Assembly (NCBI GenBank): GCA_963838775.1
Contig: CAWISP010000030.1
Coordinates: 186,001 to 250,000 of the forward strand
Source of the DNA: Chersky-840 sp963838775
GTDB taxonomy: Bacteria; Actinomycetota; Acidimicrobiia; Acidimicrobiales; UBA8190
Reading direction: 5' to 3'
Length of the DNA stretch: 64,000 nucleotides
The number at the start of each line of letters is the position of its first letter. The first letter of the stretch is position 1. Positions 10,843-19,233 of this stretch are shown in pieces. The notes under the pieces were generated by a model that was not told the origin of the DNA, did not search any database, and was given only the letters and a program-made list of their open reading frames with translations. Made by a program: the position numbers and the translations under genes.

Positions 10843-12113
10843 GCGCGCACCTGTTGTTCGCCAGCACCGTCGGGCAGATCTTCAAGCCGCTCTACGAGCT
10901 GCTGGCCGGGATCATCGCGTTCTTCTATTCGATCATCCCCAACTTCGCCATCGCCATCGCCCTGCTGACGGTGGTGGTGATGATCGTGACGGCGCCGCTC
11001 ACGGTCAAGAGCACCCGGTCCACGATCAAGATGCAGCGGGTCGCCCCCGAGCTCAAGAAGATCCAGGCCAAGTACAAGGGCGACCGGGTAACGCTCAACG
11101 AAGAAATGATGAAGCTCTACAAGGAGCACGGCATCAATCCGGCCGGCGGATGCCTGCCCATGTTGATCCAGCTTCCTGTCTTCGTAGTGCTCTATGGGGT
11201 CATCCGCGGCCTGACCAGCACCGTAAAAGTAAACGGCAAGATCATCGCCCGGCCGGACTACGTCTCTCACTCCACCCGGCTCTACCACGACCTCATCGCC
11301 GCCAACGGTCACATGAAGGCCTGGGGCCTCGACCTGGGAAACAACCTGTTCTCGCACCATGCGACGTGGGTGGGAGCCATCCCCTACGCGGCGATCGTCG
11401 CCATCGCCATCGCCCTGCAATACCTGCAAATGCGCCAGCTCAATAGCAGGAACCCCGGAGCTGCTCAGGCCAACCCGCAGATGCAAATGGTGCAGCGATA
11501 TATGCCTCTTATCTTCGCCGTGATTTATATCCGGATCTCGGCCGGAGTGAACATCTATTTCGTTGTTTCGAGCCTGTGCCGCATCGGCATCCAGGAGGCC
11601 ATCTTCCGCTCCGGAATGCTGGACAAGACACCCACGCGCGGTGAGGGGAACCTTCCTGGACGTGGTGGGAACGGCGCCGCGCCCCGGCGGTCGATCATGG
11701 AGCGCCTGGCCGACGCCCAGCAACGGGCCCTCGAGCAGCAGAAGGCCCGGCAGGCTGGCCTTCAACCACAGATCGACATGCCACGCGACGTGAAAGACGC
11801 CTCGAAGCCAAGCGCTAAGGCCCCACCGGGGACCAGGCCGCCGGCCAACAAGGCGAAAAACCCTCCTGCGAAGGATGCAGCCCCTCCCACGGAGGCGGCG
11901 TCTTCCAACGGCGGAGGATCTTCGAATGGAGCGGCCAAACCGAACGGTGCCGGCAAGCCCGGTGGCGCGGCCAAGCGCCCGAGCGGCGCGAGTACGAACG
12001 GAGGCGCGCAGCGCGGATCGGCGAGGGCGGGGAGCAACGGCGCCCCCGCACCGAAGGAGCAGCCCCCCGGGCAGCCCCGATCCGCCAAGAAGCGACCGAG
12101 AAAGGCGCGTTGA
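10839..12113 (+). CDS. yidC: Membrane protein insertase YidC
   Basis: Oxa1/YidC insertase of the inner membrane. Start ATG 10839 (MSAHLLFASTVGQIF) overlaps the yidD stop as ATGA. The hydrophobic segments YELLAGIIAFFYSII, IAIALLTVVVMIV, LIQLPVFVVLYGVI, AAIVAIAIALQYL and YMPLIFAVIYI give the five-helix core, with the cytoplasmic coiled hairpin (TIKMQRVAPELKKIQAKYKG) between the first two core helices. After about residue 290 a long low-complexity Ala/Pro/Lys/Ser-Asn-Gly tail ends in a strongly basic cluster (KKRPRKAR), a typical ribosome-binding tail of actinobacterial YidC. Confidence 0.95.
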   Translation: MSAHLLFASTVGQIFKPLYELLAGIIAFFYSIIPNFAIAIALLTVVVMIVTAPLTVKSTRSTIKMQRVAPELKKIQAKYKGDRVTLNEEMMKLYKEHGINPAGGCLPMLIQLPVFVVLYGVIRGLTSTVKVNGKIIARPDYVSHSTRLYHDLIAANGHMKAWGLDLGNNLFSHHATWVGAIPYAAIVAIAIALQYLQMRQLNSRNPGAAQANPQMQMVQRYMPLIFAVIYIRISAGVNIYFVVSSLCRIGIQEAIFRSGMLDKTPTRGEGNLPGRGGNGAAPRRSIMERLADAQQRALEQQKARQAGLQPQIDMPRDVKDASKPSAKAPPGTRPPANKAKNPPAKDAAPPTEAASSNGGGSSNGAAKPNGAGKPGGAAKRPSGASTNGGAQRGSARAGSNGAPAPKEQPPGQPRSAKKRPRKAR

Positions 12114-12116
12114 GCG

Positions 12117-13167
12117 ATGGAGTGGGTCGAGACGACCGGAAGGACGATCGAGGAAGCCAAGGATGCCGCCCTCGATCAACTGGGTGTGGACGAGACGGAT
12201 GCCGAGTTCGTCATGGTGACCGAGCCCAAGGCCGGTCTGTTCGGGCGCATGCGGGGTGAGGCCCGGGTCCGGGCCCGGGTCCGTCCCACCAGCCCCCGCC
12301 CCAAGCGGACGCGGACACGGCGCTCGGGCGAGCAACGCGAAGGCGGTGCCCGGCGCAGCGGCGGAGGGTCGGGCCGGGGCGGAGAGAGAAGCCGAAGCTC
12401 GGCTGGCGTAGCCGTGGCCGACGGGGGAGATACTGGATCCGAGGCCGTGGAGGTGGCGACCGTCGGTTCCGTCGGGCAACGGGACGGGAGTCCCGGCTAA
12501 CAAGCGCCGCCGGTCGCGGTCACGAAGCGGAGGCGCAGGTCGCAGCGGAGGACAGGGTGCCGACGGGGACCGGGACGGGGGTCCCGGCGACGACGCCGGT
12601 GCCGCAGTGCAGTCCTCCACCAGGAGGAAAGGGTCCCGGCCGTCCGGGTCGACGAAGGAGGAGGCTGTGGGCGAGACCATGACGCTCGAGGAGCAGGGGG
12701 AATCGGCGCGGGAATTCATCGCCGGGCTGATCGACGAGCTCGGTCTGCAGGCGGACGTGTCGACCCGGGTCGTCGACGAGGAGACCGCCGAGGTTGTGGT
12801 CGAGGGCCAGGAGCTCGGCGTCCTGGTGGGGCCGGGGGGAGCCACTCTGGCGGCGTTGCAGGAGCTGGCCCGGACCTTCGTCCAGAAGCGGACCGGGGGG
12901 CAGAGCAGCAGGATCAACGTGGACGTGGCGGGGTACCGGGCCAAGCGCACCGCCGCCCTGCAGCGCTTCGCCAAGCAGGTCGCCGACGAGGTGAGTGCGT
13001 CGGGATCCGATCGGGCGCTCGAGCCCATGTCGGCGGCTGACCGCAAGGTCGTCCACGACACCATCAACGAGATCGAGGGCCTCTCCACCCGGTCGGAGGG
13101 CGAGGAGCCCCGGCGCTACATCGTGATCTCCTCCAGCCAACCGATCGCCGACGTCGCCGAAGCCTGA
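12117..13167 (+). CDS. jag: Jag/KhpB RNA-binding protein (frameshift in linker)
   Basis: RNA-binding protein encoded next to yidC. Jag-N domain: TGRTIEEAKDAALDQLGVDE, with KAGLFGRMRGEARVRARV. An Arg/Gly-rich linker follows, then a KH domain (EGQELGVLVGPGGATLAAL) and an R3H domain ending VIGSS-like ISSSQPIADVAEA. The first ORF stops at 12500 and the KH-R3H part is in another frame; the second frame is open through the linker back to at least 12420, reading ANKRRRSRSRSGG, so one base is gained (or two lost) somewhere around 12400-12485. I treat this as one gene with a sequence error; two separate proteins are the alternative. Confidence 0.88.
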
Positions 13168-13248
13168 GGCGCACAGAACACGAGGCGGATCCCCCGGGGA
13201 TTCCTTCCGGTCCCCCGGAGGGGCCGTGACCGGGGAGTGGCTCTCGGT

Positions 13249-13952
13249 ATGAGCGCTGCTCCCGTGCCCGCAGCCCTCATGGATGTGCTCATCGAGGCCC
13301 GGTCCCTCGACCTCCTGGGACCGATGGACCTCGACCACCAGATCGAGCACGCCCTGGGCTTCGCCGACCGCCTTCGGACAGGCAATCACCTTGGTGCGGG
13401 GCGATCGCGCTCGGGATGGCGCCGGGGCCGGTGCAGCCGCTCCCGCCCGCTGGCTGGACCTGGGATCGGGGGGAGGACTCCCCGGCCTCGTGCTGGCGCA
13501 GCACTGGCCGTCGGCGCCGGGGGTCCTGCTCGATTCCGCCGCTCGCCGGACCTCCTTCTTGTCCCACGCGGTCGAGACTCATGGGGTGGGAGGACCGCGT
13601 CCAGGTCGTCCGGGCCCGGGCCGAGGATGCCGGTTCGACCCCCGATCTCCGGGGGAGGTTCGACGTGGTCTGGGCGAGGTCGTTCGGGAGTCCTCCCGTC
13701 GCCGCCGAATGTGCCGCCCCATTCCTCGAGCCCGGTGGCCTCCTGGTGGTGTCGGAGCCTCCTTCTCCTGGTCAGACGATCGCCCGGTGGCCACGACAGG
13801 GGTTGGCCGAGCTCGGCCAGGAGCCGCTGCTCACGGTCCGGGCCCGGTTCGGCTATCAGGTAGTCCTGCAGGTGGCGCCGTGCCCGGCTCGCTTTCCCCG
13901 GCGGTCCGGGGTGGCGGCCAAGCGGCCCCTGTACCGGGTCTCCGAGGCGTGA
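13249..13952 (+). CDS. rsmG: 16S rRNA (guanine-527-N7)-methyltransferase (two frameshifts)
   Basis: SAM-dependent methyltransferase (GidB) that modifies G527 of 16S rRNA. The N-terminal part reads LDVLIEARSLDLLGP-like sequence ending HALGFADRL, then in the next frame the SAM motif WLDLGSGGGLPGLVLA, then in the third frame WEDRVQVVRARAEDAG and the C-terminal strand region up to YRVSEA. Single extra bases near 13375 and in the G run near 13580 would restore one frame. The order jag-rsmG-parA is the standard origin order. Either sequence errors or a genuine pseudogene; loss of rsmG is tolerated in bacteria, so decay cannot be excluded. Confidence 0.88.
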
Positions 13953-14013
13953 TCGAAAAGGCGCCATTCCCGAGCACCCGCGTTCGTGCAGGTCAGGGCA
14001 CTGAAAACGCGAA

Positions 14014-14104
14014 TGTTCCACGTGTAACTTTACGGTGAAACACCCCCCGGGGAACCGTTCCCGGCTCCAGGTGTTTCACGTGGTACCTTACGGTGAAACA
14101 CCCC
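14014..14104. repeat. Two 33-bp direct repeats with split parS half-sites
   Basis: Copies at 14014-14046 and 14072-14104 match at 29 of 33 positions. Each contains an inverted pair of parS half-sites, TGTTTCAC (TGTTCCAC in copy 1) and GTGAAACA, that in canonical parS abut to form TGTTTCACGTGAAACA but here are separated by 13 bases. The left half plus following bases (TGTTTCACGTG) also matches the first 11 bases of parS. They lie 28 bases before the LAGLIDADG ORF and 0.5 kb before parA, so they may bind ParB, the LAGLIDADG protein, or both. Confidence 0.6.
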
Positions 14105-14132
14105 TGCCAGGCACGGGACGGGAGTTTGGCCC

Positions 14133-14504
14133 ATGGCCACGGACTTCGAGAAGGGCGTTCTGATCGGGCTCTTGGTGGGTGAGGGCCACTTTGGCGGAGA
14201 CGGCCGCCAACCCCAGGTGACCCTGCGTATGCACAGTCGGCACGAAGCCATCTTCCACTGGCTGGAGAAGAAGTTCCCCGGAGGCCGGCTGTACGGGCCC
14301 TACCACCACGGGGGCCGCGACTACCTTCAGTGGATGGCCCGGGGCTCCTACCTGCGGGATCACCTTCTGCCGATCCTGGAGGAAGGTCTGTCCTCCGAGC
14401 TCGACACGCCCAGTCTGGAGCGCTTCGCAGAGATGAGACAGCGCTACGCCGGCCGTTTGCGAACGGCGTCCCCCCCGGCCGACGAGGGCGCGTCGGGATC
14501 CTGA
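14133..14504 (+). CDS. Small LAGLIDADG-type protein
   Basis: 123-aa protein resembling a single-motif LAGLIDADG domain: GVLIGLLVGEGHFGGD matches the LAGLIDADG helix with Glu at the acidic catalytic position, followed by the beta-hairpin-like region QVTLRMHSRHEAIFHWLEKKF, GGRLYGPYHHGGRDYLQW and the helix LRDHLLPIL. Single-motif members act as homodimers, either as homing endonucleases or as domesticated DNA-binding regulators. It is free-standing, not in an intron or intein, and sits between rsmG and parA just behind two 33-bp repeats. GGGAG lies 9 bases before the ATG. Whether it cuts DNA is unknown. Confidence 0.7.
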   Translation: MATDFEKGVLIGLLVGEGHFGGDGRQPQVTLRMHSRHEAIFHWLEKKFPGGRLYGPYHHGGRDYLQWMARGSYLRDHLLPILEEGLSSELDTPSLERFAEMRQRYAGRLRTASPPADEGASGS

Positions 14505-14552
14505 GGGACACCGAAGATCGCGCGAAAACACCACAGATTCCTCCCGCGACTA

Positions 14553-14581
14553 TTGACCCGGGGTTCGCAGATGGCGAGGAT
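14553..14581 (+). promoter_or_regulatory. Putative parAB promoter
   Basis: TTGACC at 14553-14558 and GAGGAT at 14576-14581 are spaced by 17 bases, a reasonable housekeeping-sigma promoter in a high-GC genome. Transcription would begin near 14588, upstream of the GTG at 14619 but downstream of the ATG codons at 14553-14580, which supports the GTG as the parA start. Confidence 0.35.
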
Positions 14582-14618
14582 GGGTGACCGTGAGCCACGA
14601 CCGTTTGGAGGGCTGACC

Positions 14619-15713
14619 GTGCGCGTCCGCATTCGGGGCAGGGACCAGCGGCCTGAGCAGGGGAAACACTGGCCAGAGGAGCCTCAGGAGACTCTCCAGT
14701 CACAAGATGGGGATGTCGACTCCGTGACCATCATCGAAGCCACCACCTCGAAGCCCGGGCCCGATCCCGATGTCTCCGAGGACCCGGTGACCGTTGCCGA
14801 CGAGATGTACGAGGACGTGGCCACCCCCGCTGTCGAGGTCACCGATCCCGCCCCACCTCCCGCCAAGCCGGCTCAACGGGCCTCGGTGGATTGGTCGGAC
14901 GTACCTCAGCCCGAGCCGGGGGCCGACGTCGCCTACGTTCCCCGACCCGTACCCCGCATCATGGCGGTGGCCAATCAGAAAGGTGGGGTGGGAAAGACCA
15001 CCACGGCGGTGAACCTCGGTGCCGGTCTGGCGGAGATCGGCTTCCGGGTGCTGGTGGTCGACCTCGACCCCCAGGGTAACGCCACCACCGGCCTCGGGAT
15101 CGACGGTCGGTCGTTCGAGCTCTCCATGTACGACGTGCTCATGCGCGACTCCAAGCTCGAGGACGCCATCGAGCCCACCAGCATGAAGAACCTGTTCGTG
15201 GCTCCGGCCACCATCGACCTGGCCGGCGCCGAGATCGAGCTCGTCCCCACCTTCAGCCGGGAGCTCAAGCTACGCCGGGCCCTCGAGAGCGTGATCGACG
15301 ACTTCGACTACATCCTCATCGACTGTCCCCCGTCGCTGGGGCTGATCACGGTCAACGGCCTGGCCGCCGCCGACGAGGTCCTGGTGCCCATCCAGTGCGA
15401 GTACTACGCCCTCGAGGGTCTGGGCCAGCTGTTGCGCAACGTCCACCTCGTCCAGGCCAACCTCAACGAGAAGCTGGATGTGTCCACCATCGTGCTCACC
15501 ATGTACGACGCCAGGACGAAGCTGGCCGAACAGGTGGCGGACGAGGTCCGGCTCCACTTCGGCAACAAGGTGTGTCGGAACGTGATCCCACGGACGGTGC
15601 GGATCTCCGAGGCACCGTCATTCGGTCAACCCATCACGACGTTCGATCCCACCTCGCGTGGGGCGATCGCGTACCGGGAGCTAGCCAAGGAGGTCAGCGG
15701 TGGCGCGTCGTAG
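14619..15713 (+). CDS. parA: Chromosome partitioning ATPase ParA (Soj)
   Basis: Deviant Walker-A ATPase that, with ParB-parS, moves and segregates origins. The core begins at IMAVANQKGGVGKTTTAVNL (Walker A KGGVGKTT), with VVDLDPQGNATTGLG and DYILIDCPPSLGL. A variable acidic N-terminal region of about 115 residues precedes it, as in many actinobacterial ParA. I chose GTG 14619 because GGAGGG lies seven bases upstream and the predicted promoter overlaps the earlier ATGs; the frame is open back to 14553. It overlaps parB by 14 bases. Confidence 0.94.
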   Translation: MRVRIRGRDQRPEQGKHWPEEPQETLQSQDGDVDSVTIIEATTSKPGPDPDVSEDPVTVADEMYEDVATPAVEVTDPAPPPAKPAQRASVDWSDVPQPEPGADVAYVPRPVPRIMAVANQKGGVGKTTTAVNLGAGLAEIGFRVLVVDLDPQGNATTGLGIDGRSFELSMYDVLMRDSKLEDAIEPTSMKNLFVAPATIDLAGAEIELVPTFSRELKLRRALESVIDDFDYILIDCPPSLGLITVNGLAAADEVLVPIQCEYYALEGLGQLLRNVHLVQANLNEKLDVSTIVLTMYDARTKLAEQVADEVRLHFGNKVCRNVIPRTVRISEAPSFGQPITTFDPTSRGAIAYRELAKEVSGGAS

Positions 15714-16641
15714 CGGACTGGGCAAAGGTCTGGGGGCACTGATCCCGACCGAGGCCCGGGATCGGGACTCGGCGCTGCGGGTGGTCCCGATGACCAGCAT
15801 CAAGCCCAACCCCCTCCAGCCCCGTACCCGCTTCGACGAGGAAGCCATGTCGAGCCTGGCGTCGTCGATCCGCGAGGTTGGGGTCCTCCAGCCCATCCTG
15901 GTGCGGGAGATCGAGGAGGACGAGTACGAGCTCATCGCCGGCGAGCGTCGGTGGAGGGCGGCCCGGCGCGCCGGGCTGCAGACCATGCCGGTGCTGGTCC
16001 AGAGCGTCTCGGACGTCCACAGCCTGGAGCAGGCCCTTGTGGAGAACCTCCATCGCGAGGATCTGAACCCGCTCGAGGAGGCCGGCGCCTTCCAGCAGCT
16101 CGTCGACGAGTTCGGTTACACCCACGAACAGGTCGCCTCCCGCGTCGGCAAGAGCAGGACGGCGGTCACCAACACGCTCCGGCTTCTGCAGCTCCCGGCC
16201 GGGGTGCAGCGGGCCCTGGCTGACGGCGCGATCTCGGCCGGCCATGCCCGCGCCCTGCTCGGCACCCCCGACCGCAGCTTCCAGGAAGAGCTGGCCAAGC
16301 GGATCGTGGCCGAGGGTCTTACGGTCCGGGCCGTCGAGGAAGGGGTCCGTCACCACGGCTCGGGTGCAGAACCCGGAGCGGTGACGGCCGAGAACGGAAG
16401 CCTCGTCACCCCGCTGTCCCCCCCCGCCGACGCTGTGCAGACCGGGCCCGGGACTCCCCCCGTGCGCCGGCGCCTTCCCGCCCCCGGCGTACTCGAGCTC
16501 GAGGACCTGCTCTCCAACCACCTGAACACGAGGGTCAAGGTCGAGATGGGGGCCAAGCGAGGGCGCGTCGTGATCGATTTCGCCACCCTCGAGGACCTCG
16601 AGCGCATCTACAAGCTCATGGTCGGGGGCGTTACCGCCTAG
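15700..16641 (+). CDS. parB: ParB/Spo0J chromosome partitioning protein
   Basis: CTP-dependent DNA clamp that loads at parS and spreads. N-terminal basic tail RRSGLGKGLGALIP, CTPase domain with LQPRTRFDEE, GVLQPILVR and GERRWRAARRAG, helix-turn-helix region YTHEQVASRVGKSRTAVTNTLRLLQLP, and a C-terminal dimerisation domain (LEDLLSNHLNTRVKVEMG ... GRVVIDFATLEDLERIYKLM). 313 aa, normal length. GTG start overlaps parA. The recognition helix is of the common parS-reading type, relevant to the odd parS-like repeats at 14.0-14.1 kb. Confidence 0.96.
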   Translation: MARRSGLGKGLGALIPTEARDRDSALRVVPMTSIKPNPLQPRTRFDEEAMSSLASSIREVGVLQPILVREIEEDEYELIAGERRWRAARRAGLQTMPVLVQSVSDVHSLEQALVENLHREDLNPLEEAGAFQQLVDEFGYTHEQVASRVGKSRTAVTNTLRLLQLPAGVQRALADGAISAGHARALLGTPDRSFQEELAKRIVAEGLTVRAVEEGVRHHGSGAEPGAVTAENGSLVTPLSPPADAVQTGPGTPPVRRRLPAPGVLELEDLLSNHLNTRVKVEMGAKRGRVVIDFATLEDLERIYKLMVGGVTA

Positions 16642-16752
16642 ATCCCGTCCTCCGGCCCGGCTCATCCCACCGGGCGTGGTGGAATCGGGGAAACGTCCCC
16701 TTCTACCAGGGATTTCTCACAAAGGGTGAGCTCCTACCCTCGATAGTATGTC

Positions 16753-16783
16753 CAGCCTCATCCACAACCTGTGCATGAGGCTG
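16753..16783. terminator. Hairpin between convergent parB and cwlM
   Basis: Perfect 9-bp arms CAGCCTCAT (16753-16761) and ATGAGGCTG (16775-16783) continue inward, after one C:C mismatch, with CACA/TGTG and a 3-base loop. A smaller inverted repeat CTCAC/GTGAG lies at 16716-16730. No T run follows on either strand, so this is a candidate bidirectional terminator or structured element rather than a textbook intrinsic terminator. Confidence 0.45.
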
Positions 16784-16869
16784 TGGAAATCCTGCCTGAG
16801 TGGGTGAGATTGAGAGTCGGCTGACCTCGGCGGTTTCGCCTCGACGGGACGTCGAGCGTTGCCCGGGTC

Positions 16870-17841
16870 TCAGTCGACAGGCGTGGCCGCCCAGGCCACG
16901 AGGGCCCTGACCAGAGCCTCGGCGAGGGCGCCGGCGTGGCGCACGACAATGGCGGGCGGCCCCACCTCGCACACCACCGCGGGCATGCGCGTCTCACGCA
17001 GCACGGCCAGGGTCATGCCGTGGACCCCGTCGGCGGGGACCCCCAGGGCCGCCGCGGCCAGGGCGTGGATGAGCTCGGCAAGCCGCCGTCCCCCGGCTGA
17101 TTCGTACCGATACCCCGAATAGTAGGCAGTCGTGCACCCTGTGCGGTCGGGATCAAGACGGAGGCCGAGGTAGACGTCGGCGTCGGCAGCATTGGCGGCG
17201 GCCGCCCGCGTGGAACCGTCAGGGTGAAGGAGAGGGATGACCTGGGCCCCGGTGGCCACCAGGGGCCGGCGCACCGCCGCCACCAGGGCGTCGAGGCCAC
17301 CCTCCTCGCCGATGGCGATGCGTCGACCGAGCAGCGTGCGTGGGGCCCGACGCAGCCGGTCGCGGTCGCGCACCGTGCTCACGAGCTCGGGATCGCCGTG
17401 GCGTGGCGCCACCCGGCGCAGCTCCCGGAACGTCGACGCCCCCAGGATGCCGTCGACGGGGAGGCCTGTGTTGCGTTGGAAGTCGGCCAGTGCCTGGGAG
17501 GTGAGCCCACCGAAGATGCCGTCCACGCGACCGGTGTCGAAGCCGAGGGCCGACAGGCGTCGTTGCAGGTCAGCGACATCGTCGCCGCGCAACATGGGTC
17601 GTCGTAGGTAGAGGAAGCGGTCGCCGAGGCGCAGCCCGGCCTCGACCAGGGCCCCCCAGGTCTGGGGACCACATACACCGTCCACGCGCAGGCCCCGGCC
17701 GTACTGGAAACCCTCGACGGCGGCCTTGGTGCCCACACCGAAGACCCCCTCCGCGTCGGGAGCGGTGGGCAGCTCCAGAAGAGTCAGTCGTCGTTGCAGG
17801 TCAGCGACGGCCTCGCCCTTGTCGCCCGAGGCGAGGGGCAG
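16870..17841 (-). CDS. CwlM-like peptidoglycan-binding/amidase-fold protein
   Basis: Two peptidoglycan-binding repeats (GDKGEAVADLQRRLTLLELP ... and RGDDVADLQRRLSALGFD ... VDGILGASTFRELR) are followed by an Amidase_3 fold (RRIAIGEEGGLDALVAAVRR, STRAAAANAADADVYLGLRLD, MPAVVCEVGPP). The zinc-binding histidines of true N-acetylmuramoyl-L-alanine amidases are absent: the usual PGHGG is replaced by GEEGG and the usual SIHAN by LGLRL, though the final Glu of CEVG remains. It occupies the place of mycobacterial CwlM, a regulatory pseudo-enzyme, between trxA and parB. No ATG/GTG precedes the first conserved residue; I give a CTG at 17841, so the start is uncertain. Confidence 0.8.
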   Translation of the reverse strand: MPLASGDKGEAVADLQRRLTLLELPTAPDAEGVFGVGTKAAVEGFQYGRGLRVDGVCGPQTWGALVEAGLRLGDRFLYLRRPMLRGDDVADLQRRLSALGFDTGRVDGIFGGLTSQALADFQRNTGLPVDGILGASTFRELRRVAPRHGDPELVSTVRDRDRLRRAPRTLLGRRIAIGEEGGLDALVAAVRRPLVATGAQVIPLLHPDGSTRAAAANAADADVYLGLRLDPDRTGCTTAYYSGYRYESAGGRRLAELIHALAAAALGVPADGVHGMTLAVLRETRMPAVVCEVGPPAIVVRHAGALAEALVRALVAWAATPVD

Positions 17842-17855
17842 GCTGTCGCCGGGTA

Positions 17856-18182
17856 CTACAGGTACGCCTGCAGCTCCTGGAGGAGCTGCGCCTTGCCCCG
17901 AGCGCCGATGATGCGCTCCACGGGCTCCCCGTCCTTGAACAGCATCAGGGTCGGGATGCTCATCACCTCGTACCGGCGCGTCACGTCCAGGTTCTCGTCG
18001 ATGTTGAGCTTGACGATCTCGATCTTCCCCTCGTGCTCCGCCGAGATCTCCTCGAGGACGGGGGCGATCATCTTGCACGGGCCACACCACTCGGCCCAGA
18101 AGTCCACCAGCACCACGGTGTCGGCGGCCTTGACATGCTCGTCAAACGTAGCGTCGCTCAGAGCCGTGATCCCCTCGCTCAT
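17856..18182 (-). CDS. trxA: Thioredoxin
   Basis: 108-aa cytoplasmic disulfide reductase with active site WCGPCK in VVLVDFWAEWCGPCKM and the cis-proline loop SIPTLMLFKDG. The length and fold are those of classic thioredoxin-1. ATG at 18182 has GGAGGA upstream. It lies 90 bases downstream of trxB on the same strand, the reductase that recycles it, and its stop codon abuts the start region of the CwlM-like gene. Confidence 0.97.
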   Translation of the reverse strand: MSEGITALSDATFDEHVKAADTVVLVDFWAEWCGPCKMIAPVLEEISAEHEGKIEIVKLNIDENLDVTRRYEVMSIPTLMLFKDGEPVERIIGARGKAQLLQELQAYL

Positions 18183-18272
18183 GAACCGTCCTCCTTCAGC
18201 ACCTGGTCAGGCGCGCTTTCTCGAACGCAATGGAAACACCGGTGTCCGCCCCCGCATTCCCGGGGCCAATTT

Positions 18273-19232
18273 TCAGGCTTCGCCCCGGGCCTCGAGCCAC
18301 CGCTCGGCATCGATGGCGGCCATGCAGCCCGACCCCGCCGCCGTGATGGCCTGGCGGTAGACGTGGTCCTGGACGTCGCCGCACGCGAACACCCCGTCGA
18401 CACTGGTGCGGGTGCCATCGGTCGTCTTGATGTACCCGTTCTCGTCCATGTCGAGGTGGCCCGCGAACACGCCGGTGTTGGGCACGTGCCCGATGGCCAC
18501 GAACACACCGCAGGCGTCGAGGGTGGACTTGTCGCCGGTGACGGTGTTGGTGAGGCCGACGCCGCTCACCTTGCCGTCCCCGAGAACCTCGGTGACCACG
18601 GTGTCCCACAGGAAGTCGATCTTGTCGTTGGCGAAGGCGCGGTCCTGCATGATCTTCGAGGCCCGCAGCTCCTTGCGCCGGTGGATGACGGTGACGCTCT
18701 CGCCGAAACGCGTGAGGAACGAGGCCTCTTCGAGGGCCGAATCCCCTCCGCCCACCACGGCGATTTTCTGGTTCCGGAAGAAGAACCCGTCGCACGTCGC
18801 GCACGTCGACACCCCGTGGCCCATTAGTCGTGCCTCGCCGGGGACGTTCAACATGAGCGCCTGGGCACCCGTCGCCACGACCAGCACCTCGGCGAGGATG
18901 TCGGGCTCGCCCTCGGTCGACTCGGTCCACACCCGGAACGGGCGCGACGAGAAGTCGACCCGTACCGCCTTGCGGGTGAGGAACTGCGCTCCGAAGCGCG
19001 CCGCCTGGTCCCGAAAACGTGTCATCAGGTCGGGACCGAGGACGCCCTCGACGAATCCGGGGTAGTTCTCCACCTCGGTGGTGAGCATGAGTTGGCCGCC
19101 GGGCTGGTCACTCGTCGACGAGGGCTCCCCCTCGACGACAAATGGCAGCAGGTTGGCGCGCGCCGTGTAGATCGCGGCGGTGAGTCCGGCCGGGCCCGAG
19201 CCGAGGATAACGACCTGGTGCGTGTCGGGCAT
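18273..19232 (-). CDS. trxB: Thioredoxin-disulfide reductase
   Basis: NADPH- and FAD-dependent reductase of thioredoxin, 319 aa. The N-terminal FAD motif is VVILGSGPAGLTAAIY, the redox site is CATCDGFFF, the NADPH motif is VVGGGDSALEEA, and the C-terminal FAD motif is GVFACGDVQD. The start is ATG 19232 (MPDTHQVVILGSG), one base after the stop of the upstream membrane-protein gene; the open frame extends further upstream but is not conserved. Confidence 0.97.
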   Translation of the reverse strand: MPDTHQVVILGSGPAGLTAAIYTARANLLPFVVEGEPSSTSDQPGGQLMLTTEVENYPGFVEGVLGPDLMTRFRDQAARFGAQFLTRKAVRVDFSSRPFRVWTESTEGEPDILAEVLVVATGAQALMLNVPGEARLMGHGVSTCATCDGFFFRNQKIAVVGGGDSALEEASFLTRFGESVTVIHRRKELRASKIMQDRAFANDKIDFLWDTVVTEVLGDGKVSGVGLTNTVTGDKSTLDACGVFVAIGHVPNTGVFAGHLDMDENGYIKTTDGTRTSVDGVFACGDVQDHVYRQAITAAGSGCMAAIDAERWLEARGEA

Positions 19233-19233
19233 G

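Noticed and set aside
10725..13088. A 787-codon minus-strand ORF across rnpA-yidD-yidC-jag
   Set aside because: It is antisense to well-conserved genes and has low-complexity Arg/Pro/Ser composition; long antisense frames are expected at this GC content.
12117..13167. Jag-N and KH-R3H as two separate genes
   Set aside because: The KH-R3H frame stays open through an Arg/Gly linker that continues the first ORF's composition, and single-protein Jag is the norm next to yidC.
14553..14618. Earlier ATG codons as the parA start
   Set aside because: They overlap the predicted -35/-10 promoter and lack a good ribosome-binding site, whereas GTG 14619 has GGAGGG at a suitable distance.
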